Shown piece by piece: positions 1-8,712 of a DNA stretch of 64,000 bases (the stretch's first letter is position 1; each line of letters opens with the position of its first letter). The notes under the pieces were generated by a model. That model worked only from the letters and a program-made list of their open reading frames with translations. It was not told the DNA's origin and searched no databases. This stretch comes from an uncultured Eubacteriales bacterium (lineage in GTDB: Bacteria; Bacillota; Clostridia; Oscillospirales; Acutalibacteraceae). The translations under genes were made by a program, and so were the position numbers. The DNA is taken from NCBI GenBank assembly GCA_902491475.1, contig CABUHY010000006.1, positions 40,464-104,463 of the forward strand. Direction: 5' to 3'.

Positions 1-781
1 GATAGTTTATTATGTATCGGCTTACTGCGATATGGTTGAGAACGGTTCGTTAAAGCTCGGCGAGGAAATGAATGTTGTTGTTCCCACGGGTAACTTCGGC
101 AATATCCTTGCGGCATATTACGCAAAGGAAATGGGCGTTCCGATTAAGAAGCTTATCTGCGCTTCCAACTCGAACAATGTCCTCACGGATTTCTTGAAGA
201 GCGGTACTTATAACAAAAACAGGGATTTCTATTGCACAACATCTCCCTCAATGGATATTCTTATTTCTTCAAACCTTGAAAGACTTCTCTTTATCCTTTC
301 GGGCTATGACGCAGCGAAAACCGCCGAATATATGAAAGAATTGAGCGAGGACGGCAAGTACAGCGTTGACTCCGAGCTCTTCGGCAAAATCTCTGCTCTC
401 TTCGACGCAGGCTATTGCGACGATAAGGCTACAAAGGCGACCATCAACGAAATCTTCAAAAAGTACAATTACCTTTGCGACACGCACACTGCGGTTGCGG
501 TAAATGTTTATGAGGAATACACAAAGAGAACGGGCGACGGAACACCCACCGTTATCGCTTCGACCGCAAACCCCTACAAGTTCTCGGCAAGCGTACTTTC
601 GGCAATTACCGACGACATAAAGTCCGAGGACGAGTTCTCAATGGTTGAGGAGCTGTTTGAAAAGTCAAACGAGCCCGTACCGCCTCAGCTTGCAACCCTT
701 AAAGGTAAGACGCCGAGGTTTACAAAGGTGGCGGACAAGGAGGATATGGCTCAGGTCGTATTTGATATGCTCGGTATATAA
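1..781 (+). CDS. thrC: threonine synthase, C-terminal part (5' end outside window)
   Basis: This is the C-terminal part of threonine synthase, the PLP enzyme that converts O-phosphohomoserine to threonine. The reading frame is open from base 2, and the residues before the first internal Met (IVYYVSAYCD) belong to the protein, so the start lies upstream of the window. The glycine-rich PTGNFGNILAAYYAKEMG segment is the phosphate/PLP-binding region of the thrC fold type, and the later TASTANPYKF-like stretch (IASTANPYKFSASV) is also typical. The gene ends in TAA and is followed 20 bases later by a strong terminator. The PLP lysine is not in view. Confidence 0.9.
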   Translation, partial: IVYYVSAYCDMVENGSLKLGEEMNVVVPTGNFGNILAAYYAKEMGVPIKKLICASNSNNVLTDFLKSGTYNKNRDFYCTTSPSMDILISSNLERLLFILSGYDAAKTAEYMKELSEDGKYSVDSELFGKISALFDAGYCDDKATKATINEIFKKYNYLCDTHTAVAVNVYEEYTKRTGDGTPTVIASTANPYKFSASVLSAITDDIKSEDEFSMVEELFEKSNEPVPPQLATLKGKTPRFTKVADKEDMAQVVFDMLGI

Positions 782-799
782 CCGAAATTTTCAATATGT

Positions 800-828
800 A
801 AAAAAGCGGATGTTACTCCGCTTTTTAC
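800..828 (+). terminator. intrinsic terminator after thrC
   Basis: A 10-bp stem (AAAAAGCGGA / TCCGCTTTTT) with a 6-base loop lies just after the thrC stop. Its arms are A-rich and T-rich, so it can also stop transcripts coming from the DUF1540 gene on the other strand. Confidence 0.85.
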
Positions 829-832
829 TGTC

Positions 833-991
833 TTATTTCATTGCGTCTGTTTTCATAGTGAAAGTCGAGCACTGAGCTTCCGTGCAATCACAGCCCTTGA
901 CCCAATCGACATCGATGTGGTCAGCCGTGCACTCGCACGTACCGTCGTGATAAACGCAGTTTGAAGCGTCGCATTTAATATCCTTATTCAT
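833..991 (-). CDS. DUF1540 cysteine-rich miniprotein
   Basis: This is a 52-residue protein with seven cysteines (C7, C12, C19, C21, C34, C36, C41), in the pattern C-x4-C-x6-C-x-C-x12-C-x-C-x4-C. That spacing is typical of the DUF1540 family, small proteins of unknown function common in Clostridia and presumed to bind a metal. It starts at ATG with a perfect AGGAGG seven bases upstream and ends in TAA. It shares the hairpin at 800-828 as a convergent terminator with thrC. The family call rests on cysteine spacing and the CDWxxGC-like segment (DWVKGCDC); the function is unknown. Confidence 0.8.
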   Translation of the reverse strand: MNKDIKCDASNCVYHDGTCECTADHIDVDWVKGCDCTEAQCSTFTMKTDAMK

Positions 992-1069
992 TAAGTTTGC
1001 CTCCTTTCGTTTTGTGTTATTAGTATTGAACGGGATTTGGTTTCTATTCAGAAAAAACGGAGTAATTTT

Positions 1070-1765
1070 ATGTCTTTATATGCAATCGGCGACACTCATC
1101 TGTCGCTCGGAACAGATAAACCTATGGATATTTTCCGCGGGTGGGACAATTACGTCGAACGCCTTGAGGCAAATTGGAAAAGGCTTATTACCGACAGCGA
1201 CACCGTTGTCATTCCCGGCGATATTTCGTGGGCTATGAAGCTTGAAAACGCAGTTGAGGATTTTTCGTTTATAAATTCTCTGCCCGGTCAAAAACTTATA
1301 TTAAAGGGCAATCATGACTATTGGTGGAACACAATGTCGAAAATGAACGCCTTTTTGGAAGAAAATTCCTTTTCTTCAATTAAATTCATTTTCAACAACG
1401 CATACAGGATAGGCGACTACAGCATATGCGGCACAAGGGGCTGGTTCTTTGACGATACAGAACAGCACAGCGAAAAGGTTATAAACAGGGAGGCGCAGAG
1501 GCTTAAAACTTCAATCGAGGCAGGTAAAGCCCTCGGCGGCGAACCGCTTGTGTTTCTGCACTATCCGCCCGTGAGCGTTTCGCAGGTGTGCGAGCCCATA
1601 TATAACATTTTGCTTGAAGAAAACATCAGGTACTGTTATTATGCCCATTTGCACGGACAGGCAATGAACTTTGCTTTCACATCGGAAAAAGACGATATTA
1701 AATTTGAACTTTTGTCGGCAGATTACCTCAAATTCTGCCCAAAACTTATCAAATTAATAAAATAA
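1070..1765 (+). CDS. metallophosphoesterase, calcineurin-like
   Basis: This 231-residue cytoplasmic protein has the full calcineurin-like metal-binding set: GDTH near the N-terminus, PGDISW, KGNHDYWW, HYPP and a final HLHG. Those residues normally hold two metal ions. The substrate cannot be told from sequence; the family (COG1768-like) includes phosphodiesterases and phosphomonoesterases. The ATG at 1070 is preferred because a CGGAG sits 8 bases upstream and MSLYAIGDTH is a normal family N-terminus; a longer frame from 1037 lacks a ribosome site. It is probably monocistronic, with tig starting 76 bases later from its own promoter. Confidence 0.85.
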   Translation: MSLYAIGDTHLSLGTDKPMDIFRGWDNYVERLEANWKRLITDSDTVVIPGDISWAMKLENAVEDFSFINSLPGQKLILKGNHDYWWNTMSKMNAFLEENSFSSIKFIFNNAYRIGDYSICGTRGWFFDDTEQHSEKVINREAQRLKTSIEAGKALGGEPLVFLHYPPVSVSQVCEPIYNILLEENIRYCYYAHLHGQAMNFAFTSEKDDIKFELLSADYLKFCPKLIKLIK

Positions 1766-1774
1766 TAAAAAAGT

Positions 1775-1804
1775 ATGGCAATTTTATACATTATCTGCTA
1801 TAAT
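1775..1804 (+). promoter_or_regulatory. sigma-A-type promoter for tig
   Basis: A perfect TATAAT at 1799-1804 lies 18 bases after a weak -35 (ATGGCA). It sits 37 bases upstream of the tig start, which has its own AGGAGG site. Confidence 0.6.
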
Positions 1805-1841
1805 AAGCGAGATAGTGTATAATTTTCAGGAGGAAGATTAA

Positions 1842-3233
1842 ATGAGTCTTAAATCATCAAACAAAATTGAAGAGAATGTTTGGGAACTTGAGGTTTCCGT
1901 TGACGGCGAAACTTTTATGAACGCCGTTAATAAAGCATATCTTCAGCAGAGAAAGAAAATCAACGTTCCCGGCTTCAGAAAGGGCAAAGCACCCCGCGCA
2001 TTCATCGAAAAGATGTACGGCGAAGCGGTTTTCTATGAGGACGCTCTCGAAATAGTATATCCCGATGCGGTTACGGCTGCTATCGAAGAAGCAAAGCTTG
2101 ATGTTATCGACACTCCGTTTGACCTTGAAGTTCCCGAAATGGGCAAGGACGGCGTAGTTATCAAGCTCAAGGTTACCGTTAAGCCCGAGGTTAAGCTCGG
2201 CAAGTACAAGGGCATCAAGGCTGTAAAGAAGCCCGCTAAGGTTTCTGCCGAGGAGGTTAAGGCACACATCAACAATATGCTTGAGCAGAACTCAAGAATC
2301 GTTACCGTTGAAACAAAGAGAAAGGTTAAGAAGAACGACATCGCAGTTTTCGACTTCGAGGGCTTTGTTGACGGCGTTGCTTTTGACGGCGGTAAGGCTG
2401 AAAATTATGAGCTTACAATCGGTTCAAACCAGTTTATCCCCGGCTTTGAGGATCAGATTATCGGTCACAAGGCAGGCGAGGAGTTTGATGTAAATGTTAA
2501 ATTCCCCGAGGACTACCATGCAGAGCTTGCAGGCAAGGACGCTACCTTCAAAATCAAGCTCCATGAAATCAAGGTTAAGGAAGTTCCCGCTCTTGACGAC
2601 GAGTTTGTTAAGGATGTAAGCGAGTACGACACTGTTGACGAGCTCAAGAAGAATGTCAAGGAAGAGCTTGAACACAAGAAGATGCACGAGGTTGAGGCTG
2701 AGGCTAACAACGAGGTTCTCGACAAGCTTGCAGACCTTGTAACGGCTGTTATCCCCGAGTGTATGATTGAGAAGAAGATGGACGAGGATGTTCAGGACTT
2801 CGCATACCGTCTCCAGATGCAGGGACTTGACCTCAAGACATACCTTAAATACACAGGTTCGGATGAAAAGACTTTCCGTGAGCAGTACAAGGACCAGGCT
2901 GAAAAGCAGGTTAAGCTTGACCTCGCTCTCGAAGAGATTATCAAGAAAGAAAAGCTTGAAGTTTCGGACGCAGACCTTGAGGAAGAATATGCTCAGTACG
3001 CTAAGGCATATAATATGGATGTTGAGCAAATCAAGAAGGCTATTCCGGCTGAAAACATCAAGCCCGAGCTTCTCCGGAGAAAGGCTGTTGATTTCGTAAT
3101 CGAAAACGCAAGCTTCACAGAGAAAAAGCCGGCGGCTAAGAAAGCGGCAGAGCCCAAGGAAGAAAAGGCTGCCGAGGAAAAGCCCGCTAAGAAAACAACA
3201 AAGAAAGCAGCTGCAAAGAAGGACGCGGAATAA
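1842..3233 (+). CDS. tig: trigger factor, ribosome-associated chaperone
   Basis: Trigger factor binds the ribosome exit tunnel and protects nascent chains, and it has peptidyl-prolyl isomerase activity. At 463 residues it is slightly longer than usual. The ribosome-docking signature GFRKGKAPR is at residues 44-52, the FKBP-type isomerase domain at about 165-245, and the helical chaperone domain after that. The last 35 residues are a Lys/Ala/Glu-rich low-complexity tail (KKAAEPKEEKAAEEKP), beyond the usual fold. An AGGAGG precedes the ATG. No terminator follows, and clpP starts 80 bases later, so tig, clpP and clpX probably share transcripts. Confidence 0.97.
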   Translation: MSLKSSNKIEENVWELEVSVDGETFMNAVNKAYLQQRKKINVPGFRKGKAPRAFIEKMYGEAVFYEDALEIVYPDAVTAAIEEAKLDVIDTPFDLEVPEMGKDGVVIKLKVTVKPEVKLGKYKGIKAVKKPAKVSAEEVKAHINNMLEQNSRIVTVETKRKVKKNDIAVFDFEGFVDGVAFDGGKAENYELTIGSNQFIPGFEDQIIGHKAGEEFDVNVKFPEDYHAELAGKDATFKIKLHEIKVKEVPALDDEFVKDVSEYDTVDELKKNVKEELEHKKMHEVEAEANNEVLDKLADLVTAVIPECMIEKKMDEDVQDFAYRLQMQGLDLKTYLKYTGSDEKTFREQYKDQAEKQVKLDLALEEIIKKEKLEVSDADLEEEYAQYAKAYNMDVEQIKKAIPAENIKPELLRRKAVDFVIENASFTEKKPAAKKAAEPKEEKAAEEKPAKKTTKKAAAKKDAE

Positions 3234-3313
3234 TCTTTGATTAAACGCCTTATAAAGCTGCAATAATCTATTAGGGACAAAAGGGAAGATATAATTTTGG
3301 AGGTAAGTTTTTT

Positions 3314-3895
3314 ATGGCATTAGTACCCTATGTAGTTGAACAGACCAATCGCGGTGAACGTTCATACGATATTTTTTCAAGACTTCTCAACGACAGAATT
3401 ATAGTTCTTTCAGACGAAGTAAACGACGCAACGGCAAGCCTTGTTGTCGCACAGCTTTTATACCTTGAGGGTCAGGACCCCGAAAAGGACATCAGCCTTT
3501 ATATCAACAGCCCCGGCGGCTCTGTAACCGCAGGCTTTGCAATCTACGACACAATGCAGTACATCAAGTGCGACGTTTCGACAATTTGTATGGGTATGGC
3601 GGCAAGTATGGGCGCGTTCCTCCTTTCCGCAGGTACCAAAGGTAAGAGATATGCTTTGCCCAATTCCGATATTATGATTCATCAGCCCTCGGGCGGTGCA
3701 CAGGGTCAGGCGACCGAAATCGAAATTACCGCTAAGCACATACTCAAAACCAAAGCAAAGCTCAACAAAATTCTGTCCGAAAACACGGGCAAACCCGTTG
3801 AGGTAATAGCGCAGGATACCGACAGAGATAACTTTATGTCTGCCGAGGAAGCGCTTGAATACGGACTTATCGATAAGGTCCTTTACAAAAGATAA
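3314..3895 (+). CDS. clpP: ATP-dependent Clp protease proteolytic subunit
   Basis: ClpP forms the 14-subunit serine protease barrel that degrades proteins unfolded by ClpX or other Clp ATPases. The length (193 residues) is standard. The catalytic triad is visible as Ser98 in GMAASMGA, His123 in MIHQPSGG and Asp172 in the TDRD segment. A GGAGG lies eight bases before the ATG. clpX follows after 19 bases. A TATAAT-like box at about 3290 could add a local promoter, but no convincing -35 goes with it. Confidence 0.98.
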   Translation: MALVPYVVEQTNRGERSYDIFSRLLNDRIIVLSDEVNDATASLVVAQLLYLEGQDPEKDISLYINSPGGSVTAGFAIYDTMQYIKCDVSTICMGMAASMGAFLLSAGTKGKRYALPNSDIMIHQPSGGAQGQATEIEITAKHILKTKAKLNKILSENTGKPVEVIAQDTDRDNFMSAEEALEYGLIDKVLYKR

Positions 3896-3914
3896 TTTTC
3901 GGAGGTAGCCTTTC

Positions 3915-5204
3915 ATGGCAAGAGATACGGACAATAAGACAATGCGCTGTTCCTTTTGCGGCAAAACACAGGACCAGGTTGAAAAGCTTATTGCTGGACC
4001 GGGCGTTTGCATATGCGACGAGTGCATAGAGCTGTGCCTGGGAATAATCGAAGAAGAAGGCTCTTCGAGAAGAAAACAGAAAAAATCTCAGAAAGAGACG
4101 GTTAAGGTTTTACCCAAACCCGCTGAGATTAAAGCAAAGCTTGACGAATACGTTGTCGGTCAGGACGCGGCAAAGATAACTTTGAGCGTTGCCGTTTACA
4201 ACCACTATAAGCGTATTTATTATTCCTACAAGAGCGATGTTGACATTCAAAAGAGCAATGTCGTTCTTTTGGGACCCACGGGTGTAGGTAAAACTATGCT
4301 CGCACAGACGCTTGCAAAAATTCTCGATGTTCCGTTTGCCATTGCGGACGCAACAACGCTTACAGAGGCAGGATATGTCGGCGAGGATGTCGAAAATATT
4401 CTTCTGCGACTTATCCAGGCGGCGGACTACGATATAGAAAAGGCTCAAAAGGGCATTATCTATGTCGATGAGATTGACAAGATTGCAAGAAAGTCGGAAA
4501 ACCCGTCAATTACCCGTGATGTCAGCGGCGAGGGCGTTCAGCAGGCACTCCTTAAAATTCTTGAGGGCACTGTTTCAAATGTACCCCCTCAGGGCGGCAG
4601 AAAGCATCCGCAGCAGGAGTTTATACAGATTGATACAACTAATATCCTGTTCATTTGCGGCGGTGCGTTTGACGGCATAGACAAGGTAATCGAGGCAAGA
4701 ACGGGCAAGTCAACGCTCGGCTTCGGCGGCAAGGTTATGGCAAAGTCGGACACGGATTTGTCGAAGATTTATTCGCAGGTAATTCCGCAGGACCTTGTTA
4801 AGTTCGGACTTATTCCCGAGCTTGTCGGCAGAGTTCCCGTTATAACATCGCTTGACAATCTTGACAAGTCGGCACTTGTACGAATTCTCACTGAGCCCAA
4901 AAACGCACTTGTGAAGCAATATAAATCGCTGTTCTCAATGGACGGTGTTTCACTTGAATTTAATGACAGCGCACTTGAAGCGGTAGCGGAGCTCACGCTT
5001 GAAAAGAATACGGGCGCACGAGGCTTGCGGGCGATTATGGAAAAAACTTTAATGCCCATAATGTACGACATTCCGTCTGACAGCTCGGTATCAAAAGTAA
5101 TAATAACCGAGGATACGGTCAAAAACGGTGATGCACCGATAATTGAGAGAGTTTCTTCTTCCGGTAAAAACAGGATAGACGGCACACCGAAAACCGCAGG
5201 TTAA
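3915..5204 (+). CDS. clpX: ClpX ATPase, unfoldase of the ClpXP protease
   Basis: ClpX is the AAA+ unfoldase that recognises tagged substrates and feeds them to ClpP. The N-terminal zinc-binding domain has C12-x2-C15 and C34-x2-C37. The Walker A is GPTGVGKT, the pore loop is GYVGEDVE, and the sensor-2 region carries GARGLRAIMEK. The ClpP-docking loop is LGFGG in place of the common IGF. The 429-residue length is normal. It follows clpP with a GGAGG site and ends at a strong terminator, which closes the tig-clpP-clpX unit. In many Clostridia lon and ysxC come next; here they lie 13.5 kb away. Confidence 0.98.
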   Translation: MARDTDNKTMRCSFCGKTQDQVEKLIAGPGVCICDECIELCLGIIEEEGSSRRKQKKSQKETVKVLPKPAEIKAKLDEYVVGQDAAKITLSVAVYNHYKRIYYSYKSDVDIQKSNVVLLGPTGVGKTMLAQTLAKILDVPFAIADATTLTEAGYVGEDVENILLRLIQAADYDIEKAQKGIIYVDEIDKIARKSENPSITRDVSGEGVQQALLKILEGTVSNVPPQGGRKHPQQEFIQIDTTNILFICGGAFDGIDKVIEARTGKSTLGFGGKVMAKSDTDLSKIYSQVIPQDLVKFGLIPELVGRVPVITSLDNLDKSALVRILTEPKNALVKQYKSLFSMDGVSLEFNDSALEAVAELTLEKNTGARGLRAIMEKTLMPIMYDIPSDSSVSKVIITEDTVKNGDAPIIERVSSSGKNRIDGTPKTAG

Positions 5205-5210
5205 TGACAG

Positions 5211-5244
5211 AAAGCCGATTGCACAGCTTGCAATCGGCTTTTTT
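5211..5244 (+). terminator. intrinsic terminator after clpX
   Basis: A perfect 13-bp stem (AAAGCCGATTGCA with its complement) with a 5-base loop runs into a T tract. It lies between the clpX stop and the preferred start of the next gene. Confidence 0.9.
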
Positions 5245-5263
5245 GGTAAAGAGAGGCGAGAAT

Positions 5264-6121
5264 TTGAAAAACAACAGAAAGCTTGACTTTTCAAGCAAGG
5301 ACAAAAAGGACTCAAAACGCTTCAAAAGCTTTATAATATCTTTTGCCGCTTTCGTGATAATTCTCGGAGGTATTTCTTTACTTATGTTTATGAAGTCCAT
5401 TGACTTCAACTTCGGCAATCTCGTTTCGTCCTCGGACGATTTAACCACCGAGCCCGAGACCGAGAGCACAACTTCTCCGGTTGTAATGGAGGGACAGTCC
5501 GAAATCGTTGTTATGTGTTACGACACGGACAACAATGTTTCGTTTGCGTTCCTTGTTTCAACCGATATTAAAAAGAAAACAATTACCGTCAATTCCGTTC
5601 CGACCGATATTACGGGGGAGTACAACGGCACTTCCGCCGCACTGTCGGAGCATTTCAAAAAGTCGGGCGCAGGTGCGCTTGTCAAGGCTTTTGAAAGCTA
5701 TTCTGGAATTACGGCTGACAGATATATTTCCATAGGCGAGCTTCAGTTTAAGAATTTTGTCTCAAAGTTCAAGGATATAGTCGTCGATGTGCCGTCGGCA
5801 ACCGACCCGAAGACCTCGGGCGGGCTTTCGCTCAATGCGGGCGCACAGAGCCTGTCGGCGGATATGTTTTTGAAATATCTCAAATACTGCGGCGACTCGG
5901 ACAAATCGGCGGCGTTCTCTTCATTTTTGAAAACCGCCTTTGACTCCTCGCACATAGGCTCTATGGATAATCTTTTTGAATATATCGTCAACAATTCGCA
6001 GACAGATATTTCAATAATCGACTATACCGACGAAAAGGATAAGCTTGTCGAATTTGTCAACACCCAAGGCGAAATAAAGGACGGCGGCGTCTTTGTAAAA
6101 GAGGAGAAAAAGAATGCGTAA
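5264..6121 (+). CDS. LCP (LytR-CpsA-Psr)-like membrane protein, divergent
   Basis: This 285-residue protein has a short basic cytoplasmic segment, one membrane helix (about residues 22-44, FIISFAAFVIILGGISLLMF) and an extracellular domain. The domain follows the LytR-CpsA-Psr plan: VVMCYDTDNN where LCP has its first acidic strand, then VNSVPTDI in place of the usual SIPRDT, and a DIVVDVPSA strand. The Arg that LCP ligases use to bind the polyprenyl pyrophosphate is missing, so it may be a non-catalytic relative. The start is set at TTG 5264 because a GAGAGG lies 7 bases upstream; the ATG at 5204 would place the clpX terminator inside the gene. It overlaps the next gene by 8 bases. Confidence 0.6.
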   Translation: MKNNRKLDFSSKDKKDSKRFKSFIISFAAFVIILGGISLLMFMKSIDFNFGNLVSSSDDLTTEPETESTTSPVVMEGQSEIVVMCYDTDNNVSFAFLVSTDIKKKTITVNSVPTDITGEYNGTSAALSEHFKKSGAGALVKAFESYSGITADRYISIGELQFKNFVSKFKDIVVDVPSATDPKTSGGLSLNAGAQSLSADMFLKYLKYCGDSDKSAAFSSFLKTAFDSSHIGSMDNLFEYIVNNSQTDISIIDYTDEKDKLVEFVNTQGEIKDGGVFVKEEKKNA

Positions 6122-7274
6122 GATTTTCAAAACCGTCGGTGCGGTAATCGCCGTGATATTTGTACTCGGCGTTATTTACAACCGTCACACGCTTTTAAGC
6201 CTTATCCCCACAAACTTTTCAAATGTGGAAATGGTATATGACGGGCAGTCGGACGCTGAAACCAATGTCAGATACTACTATAACCGTTTGAGCGATAATG
6301 CAAAGGTAGCGTACACCCTGATAGTTCCCGAGGTGTATAAACACACGGACTCCATTGAAATCCCTATGATAACGGACGAGGAGCTCAATGCGCTCAACTA
6401 TGCCGTTTCATACGACAACCCCGACCTTATCTGCTATTCGGCGGAATGCAATGTCAGAACCGAGGGCAATAAGTGCTATTTTGAACCCGTGTATTCACAT
6501 ACGGGCGAGGAGTGCGGCAAGCTTACCTCCGAGCTTATGTCGGAGGTCGACAAGGCAGTAAGTCAAGCGCAAAACCTCTCCTCCGATTATGAAAAAGAAA
6601 AATATGTTCATGACTATATCTGCGAAAAATGCGAATATGTCCTGACCGATAAACTGAAAACCACCTCATATGACGCGCTTGTAGGCGGCGAGGCGGTGTG
6701 CGAGGGCTATGCGAGAGCCGCACAGCTTTTATTAAACAGGCTCGGTATCGAAAACTATCTTGTCACGGGCGACACCGAGAATGATGACGGAAAGCTTGAA
6801 GGACATATGTGGAACATCGTAAAGATAAACGGCAATAATTATCATCTTGATGTAACCTGGGACGACACCGACCAATCCGACGCACCCGACATCAAAACGC
6901 ATATTTATTTCAATCTTACCACAAAGCAGATTTCCAAAAATCACTTTAATATAAAGCCCGAGGAAAACAACTGCACCGCCGACGAGTTCAACTACGCCAA
7001 GGCGGAGGGCTTGCTTTTCGGAAATTACGGGAACACGCTTAAAACAAACCTTGAGGCGGAAGCCGTGCGGAATTACACCGACGGCAAAAGCTATATCGAG
7101 GTGTTTGCGGTAAGCCCCGAGGCGTACAGTGAAATACACAAAAAGCTTGTTGATTCGGACGGCATTTCGGAAATTGCGCTCAATGTCCGTGATAAAAACA
7201 AAAATATGAAATTTACGCAGTATCAGACCTTTGAGGACAGCGAAATGTGCTATATGCAGTTCATTTTGTCATAA
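6114..7274 (+). CDS. membrane-anchored transglutaminase-like protein
   Basis: This 386-residue protein has an N-terminal membrane anchor (TVGAVIAVIFVLGVIYN) and an extracellular transglutaminase/cysteine-protease core. The likely triad is the Cys in GGEAVCEGYARA, the His in LEGHMWNIV and the Asp in YHLDVTWDD. Such proteins in Firmicutes are thought to process or crosslink cell-wall or surface proteins; the substrate is unknown. Its start overlaps the LCP-like gene by 8 bases, so the two are probably translated together and may act on the same envelope target. The ATG is preceded by GAGGAG. Confidence 0.8.
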   Translation: MRKIFKTVGAVIAVIFVLGVIYNRHTLLSLIPTNFSNVEMVYDGQSDAETNVRYYYNRLSDNAKVAYTLIVPEVYKHTDSIEIPMITDEELNALNYAVSYDNPDLICYSAECNVRTEGNKCYFEPVYSHTGEECGKLTSELMSEVDKAVSQAQNLSSDYEKEKYVHDYICEKCEYVLTDKLKTTSYDALVGGEAVCEGYARAAQLLLNRLGIENYLVTGDTENDDGKLEGHMWNIVKINGNNYHLDVTWDDTDQSDAPDIKTHIYFNLTTKQISKNHFNIKPEENNCTADEFNYAKAEGLLFGNYGNTLKTNLEAEAVRNYTDGKSYIEVFAVSPEAYSEIHKKLVDSDGISEIALNVRDKNKNMKFTQYQTFEDSEMCYMQFILS

Positions 7275-7310
7275 CGGACCTGATATTTGCGCTCGGAAAG
7301 GCATATAAAT

Positions 7311-7874
7311 ATGGATAAACAGAGAATTGAAAACGCAGTAAGAGAAATTCTTATCGCAATCGGCGAAGATCCCGACAGAGAGGGACTTTTGGAAACTCCC
7401 AAACGGGTTGCCAATATGTATGAGGAGATTTTTTCGGGACTTGAAGCAAATCCCGAAAGGCATCTTAAAATTTTCAACGAGGGCAATAACGACGAAATGG
7501 TAGTCGTGCGTGATATTCCGCTTTACTCAATGTGCGAGCACCACCTTTTGCCGTTTGTCGGAAAGGCTCATATCGCATATATTCCCTCGGAGGGCAAGGT
7601 AATAGGGCTTTCAAAGCTTGCGAGAATTGTTGACGATTACGCAAAGCGCCCGCAAATCCAGGAAAGGCTTACCTCACAGGTGGCTGATTTCCTCGAAGAG
7701 CATTTACAGCCCAAAGGCGTTGCGGTCGTTATCGAGGCGGAGCACCTTTGTATGACTATGCGAGGCGCAAGGGCGGCAGGCGCAAAGACACAGACCTCCG
7801 CATTGAGAGGTTCAATGAGAAAAGACCCGAAAACAAGGTCGGAAGCAATGTCGTTGCTTTTCGGAGGTAAATGA
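7311..7874 (+). CDS. folE: GTP cyclohydrolase I
   Basis: FolE converts GTP to 7,8-dihydroneopterin triphosphate, the first step of folate synthesis. It has the zinc-site motif SMCEHHLLPF, the QERLTSQ signature and the second zinc Cys in HLCMTMRGAR. The length is 187 residues from ATG 7311, which has GGAAAGG upstream; a TTG at 7287 in the same frame lacks a better site. It heads the folE-folP-folB-folK cluster, whose genes overlap or nearly touch. The usual MRGVRKPG is replaced by MRGARAAG. No promoter stands out in the short gap after the transglutaminase gene, so transcription may come from upstream. Confidence 0.95.
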   Translation: MDKQRIENAVREILIAIGEDPDREGLLETPKRVANMYEEIFSGLEANPERHLKIFNEGNNDEMVVVRDIPLYSMCEHHLLPFVGKAHIAYIPSEGKVIGLSKLARIVDDYAKRPQIQERLTSQVADFLEEHLQPKGVAVVIEAEHLCMTMRGARAAGAKTQTSALRGSMRKDPKTRSEAMSLLFGGK

Positions 7875-8710
7875 TGGCTTATTATTTCAAGGGTAACGGC
7901 TTTTCGTTTGAACTTAACAAAAGGACATACATAATGGGAATACTCAATGTCACGCCCGACTCTTTTTTTGACGGCGGACAGTGGAACACGCCCGAAAAAG
8001 CGGTGGAGCACGCACTTTTGATGGAAAAAGACGGTGCGGACATAATCGACATCGGTGCACAGTCCACAAGACCCGGCAGCGTGCTTTTGTCGGAGGACGA
8101 GGAGCTTGAAATTATAAAAAAATACATTCCTGCCGTTACTTCGGCGGTAAAGGTTCCCGTGTCGGTCGATACATTTTACCCTAAGGTTGCGGAATACTGC
8201 CTTGAAAACGGGGCGAGGATAATAAACGATGTCAGCTCCGATATGGACAGGGAAATGGCGCTTACCGTCAAAAAGCACAACGCAGGCTGGATAGTAATGC
8301 ACACGGGAAACGCCTCGGCTTCGCAGGAGGCAGATTACTCAAAATGCGGCGGCGTGGTAAACGATGTGCTTGCATTCTTTGACAGGGCGGAAAAAATCGC
8401 CTCGGAGTATTCGATAAGCCGTGAAAACCTCTGCTTTGATATGGGCTTTGGCTTCGGTAAGTCACATTCGGACAATTTGGAGCTTTTAAGGCACACAGAC
8501 AGGCTTAAAACGCCCGAAAGAGCGCTTTTGACGGCGCTTTCGTGTAAACGCCTTGTAAAAAACGAGACGGGCGCAGACGGCTATGACAGAGTTTTTGGAA
8601 CGGTTGCGGCGGACACGCTTGCCATAGCGGGCGGCACCGATTTCATTCGTGTACACCATGTTAAGGAAGCGGCTTTGGCGGCGAAAATGGCGGATGCGGC
8701 AGTGAGGTAA
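7874..8710 (+). CDS. folP: dihydropteroate synthase
   Basis: FolP joins 4-aminobenzoate to dihydropterin pyrophosphate to give dihydropteroate and is the sulfonamide target. MGILNVTPDSFFDGG near the N-terminus is the phosphate/pterin loop, and GADIIDIGAQSTRPGS is the second signature; FGFGKS and DRVFGTVAADTLAIAGG follow. The late substrate motif, usually S-R-K, reads S-C-K here (LLTALSCKRLV). Two ATGs are possible, 7871 and 7874; 7874 leaves six bases after GGAGG and is preferred. The start overlaps the folE stop. It is 278 residues long, as expected. Confidence 0.94.
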   Translation: MAYYFKGNGFSFELNKRTYIMGILNVTPDSFFDGGQWNTPEKAVEHALLMEKDGADIIDIGAQSTRPGSVLLSEDEELEIIKKYIPAVTSAVKVPVSVDTFYPKVAEYCLENGARIINDVSSDMDREMALTVKKHNAGWIVMHTGNASASQEADYSKCGGVVNDVLAFFDRAEKIASEYSISRENLCFDMGFGFGKSHSDNLELLRHTDRLKTPERALLTALSCKRLVKNETGADGYDRVFGTVAADTLAIAGGTDFIRVHHVKEAALAAKMADAAVR

Positions 8711-8712
8711 TT

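Noticed and set aside
2424..3263. 279-codon open frame on the minus strand opposite tig
   Set aside because: It mirrors the biased codon use of tig, has no ribosome site and no family motif. The same holds for long frames opposite lon (19791-20702), lysA (21992-22813) and valS (46448-47539).
5204..5263. ATG at 5204 as the start of the LCP-like gene
   Set aside because: It would place the strong clpX terminator inside the coding region and has no ribosome site; TTG 5264 has both.
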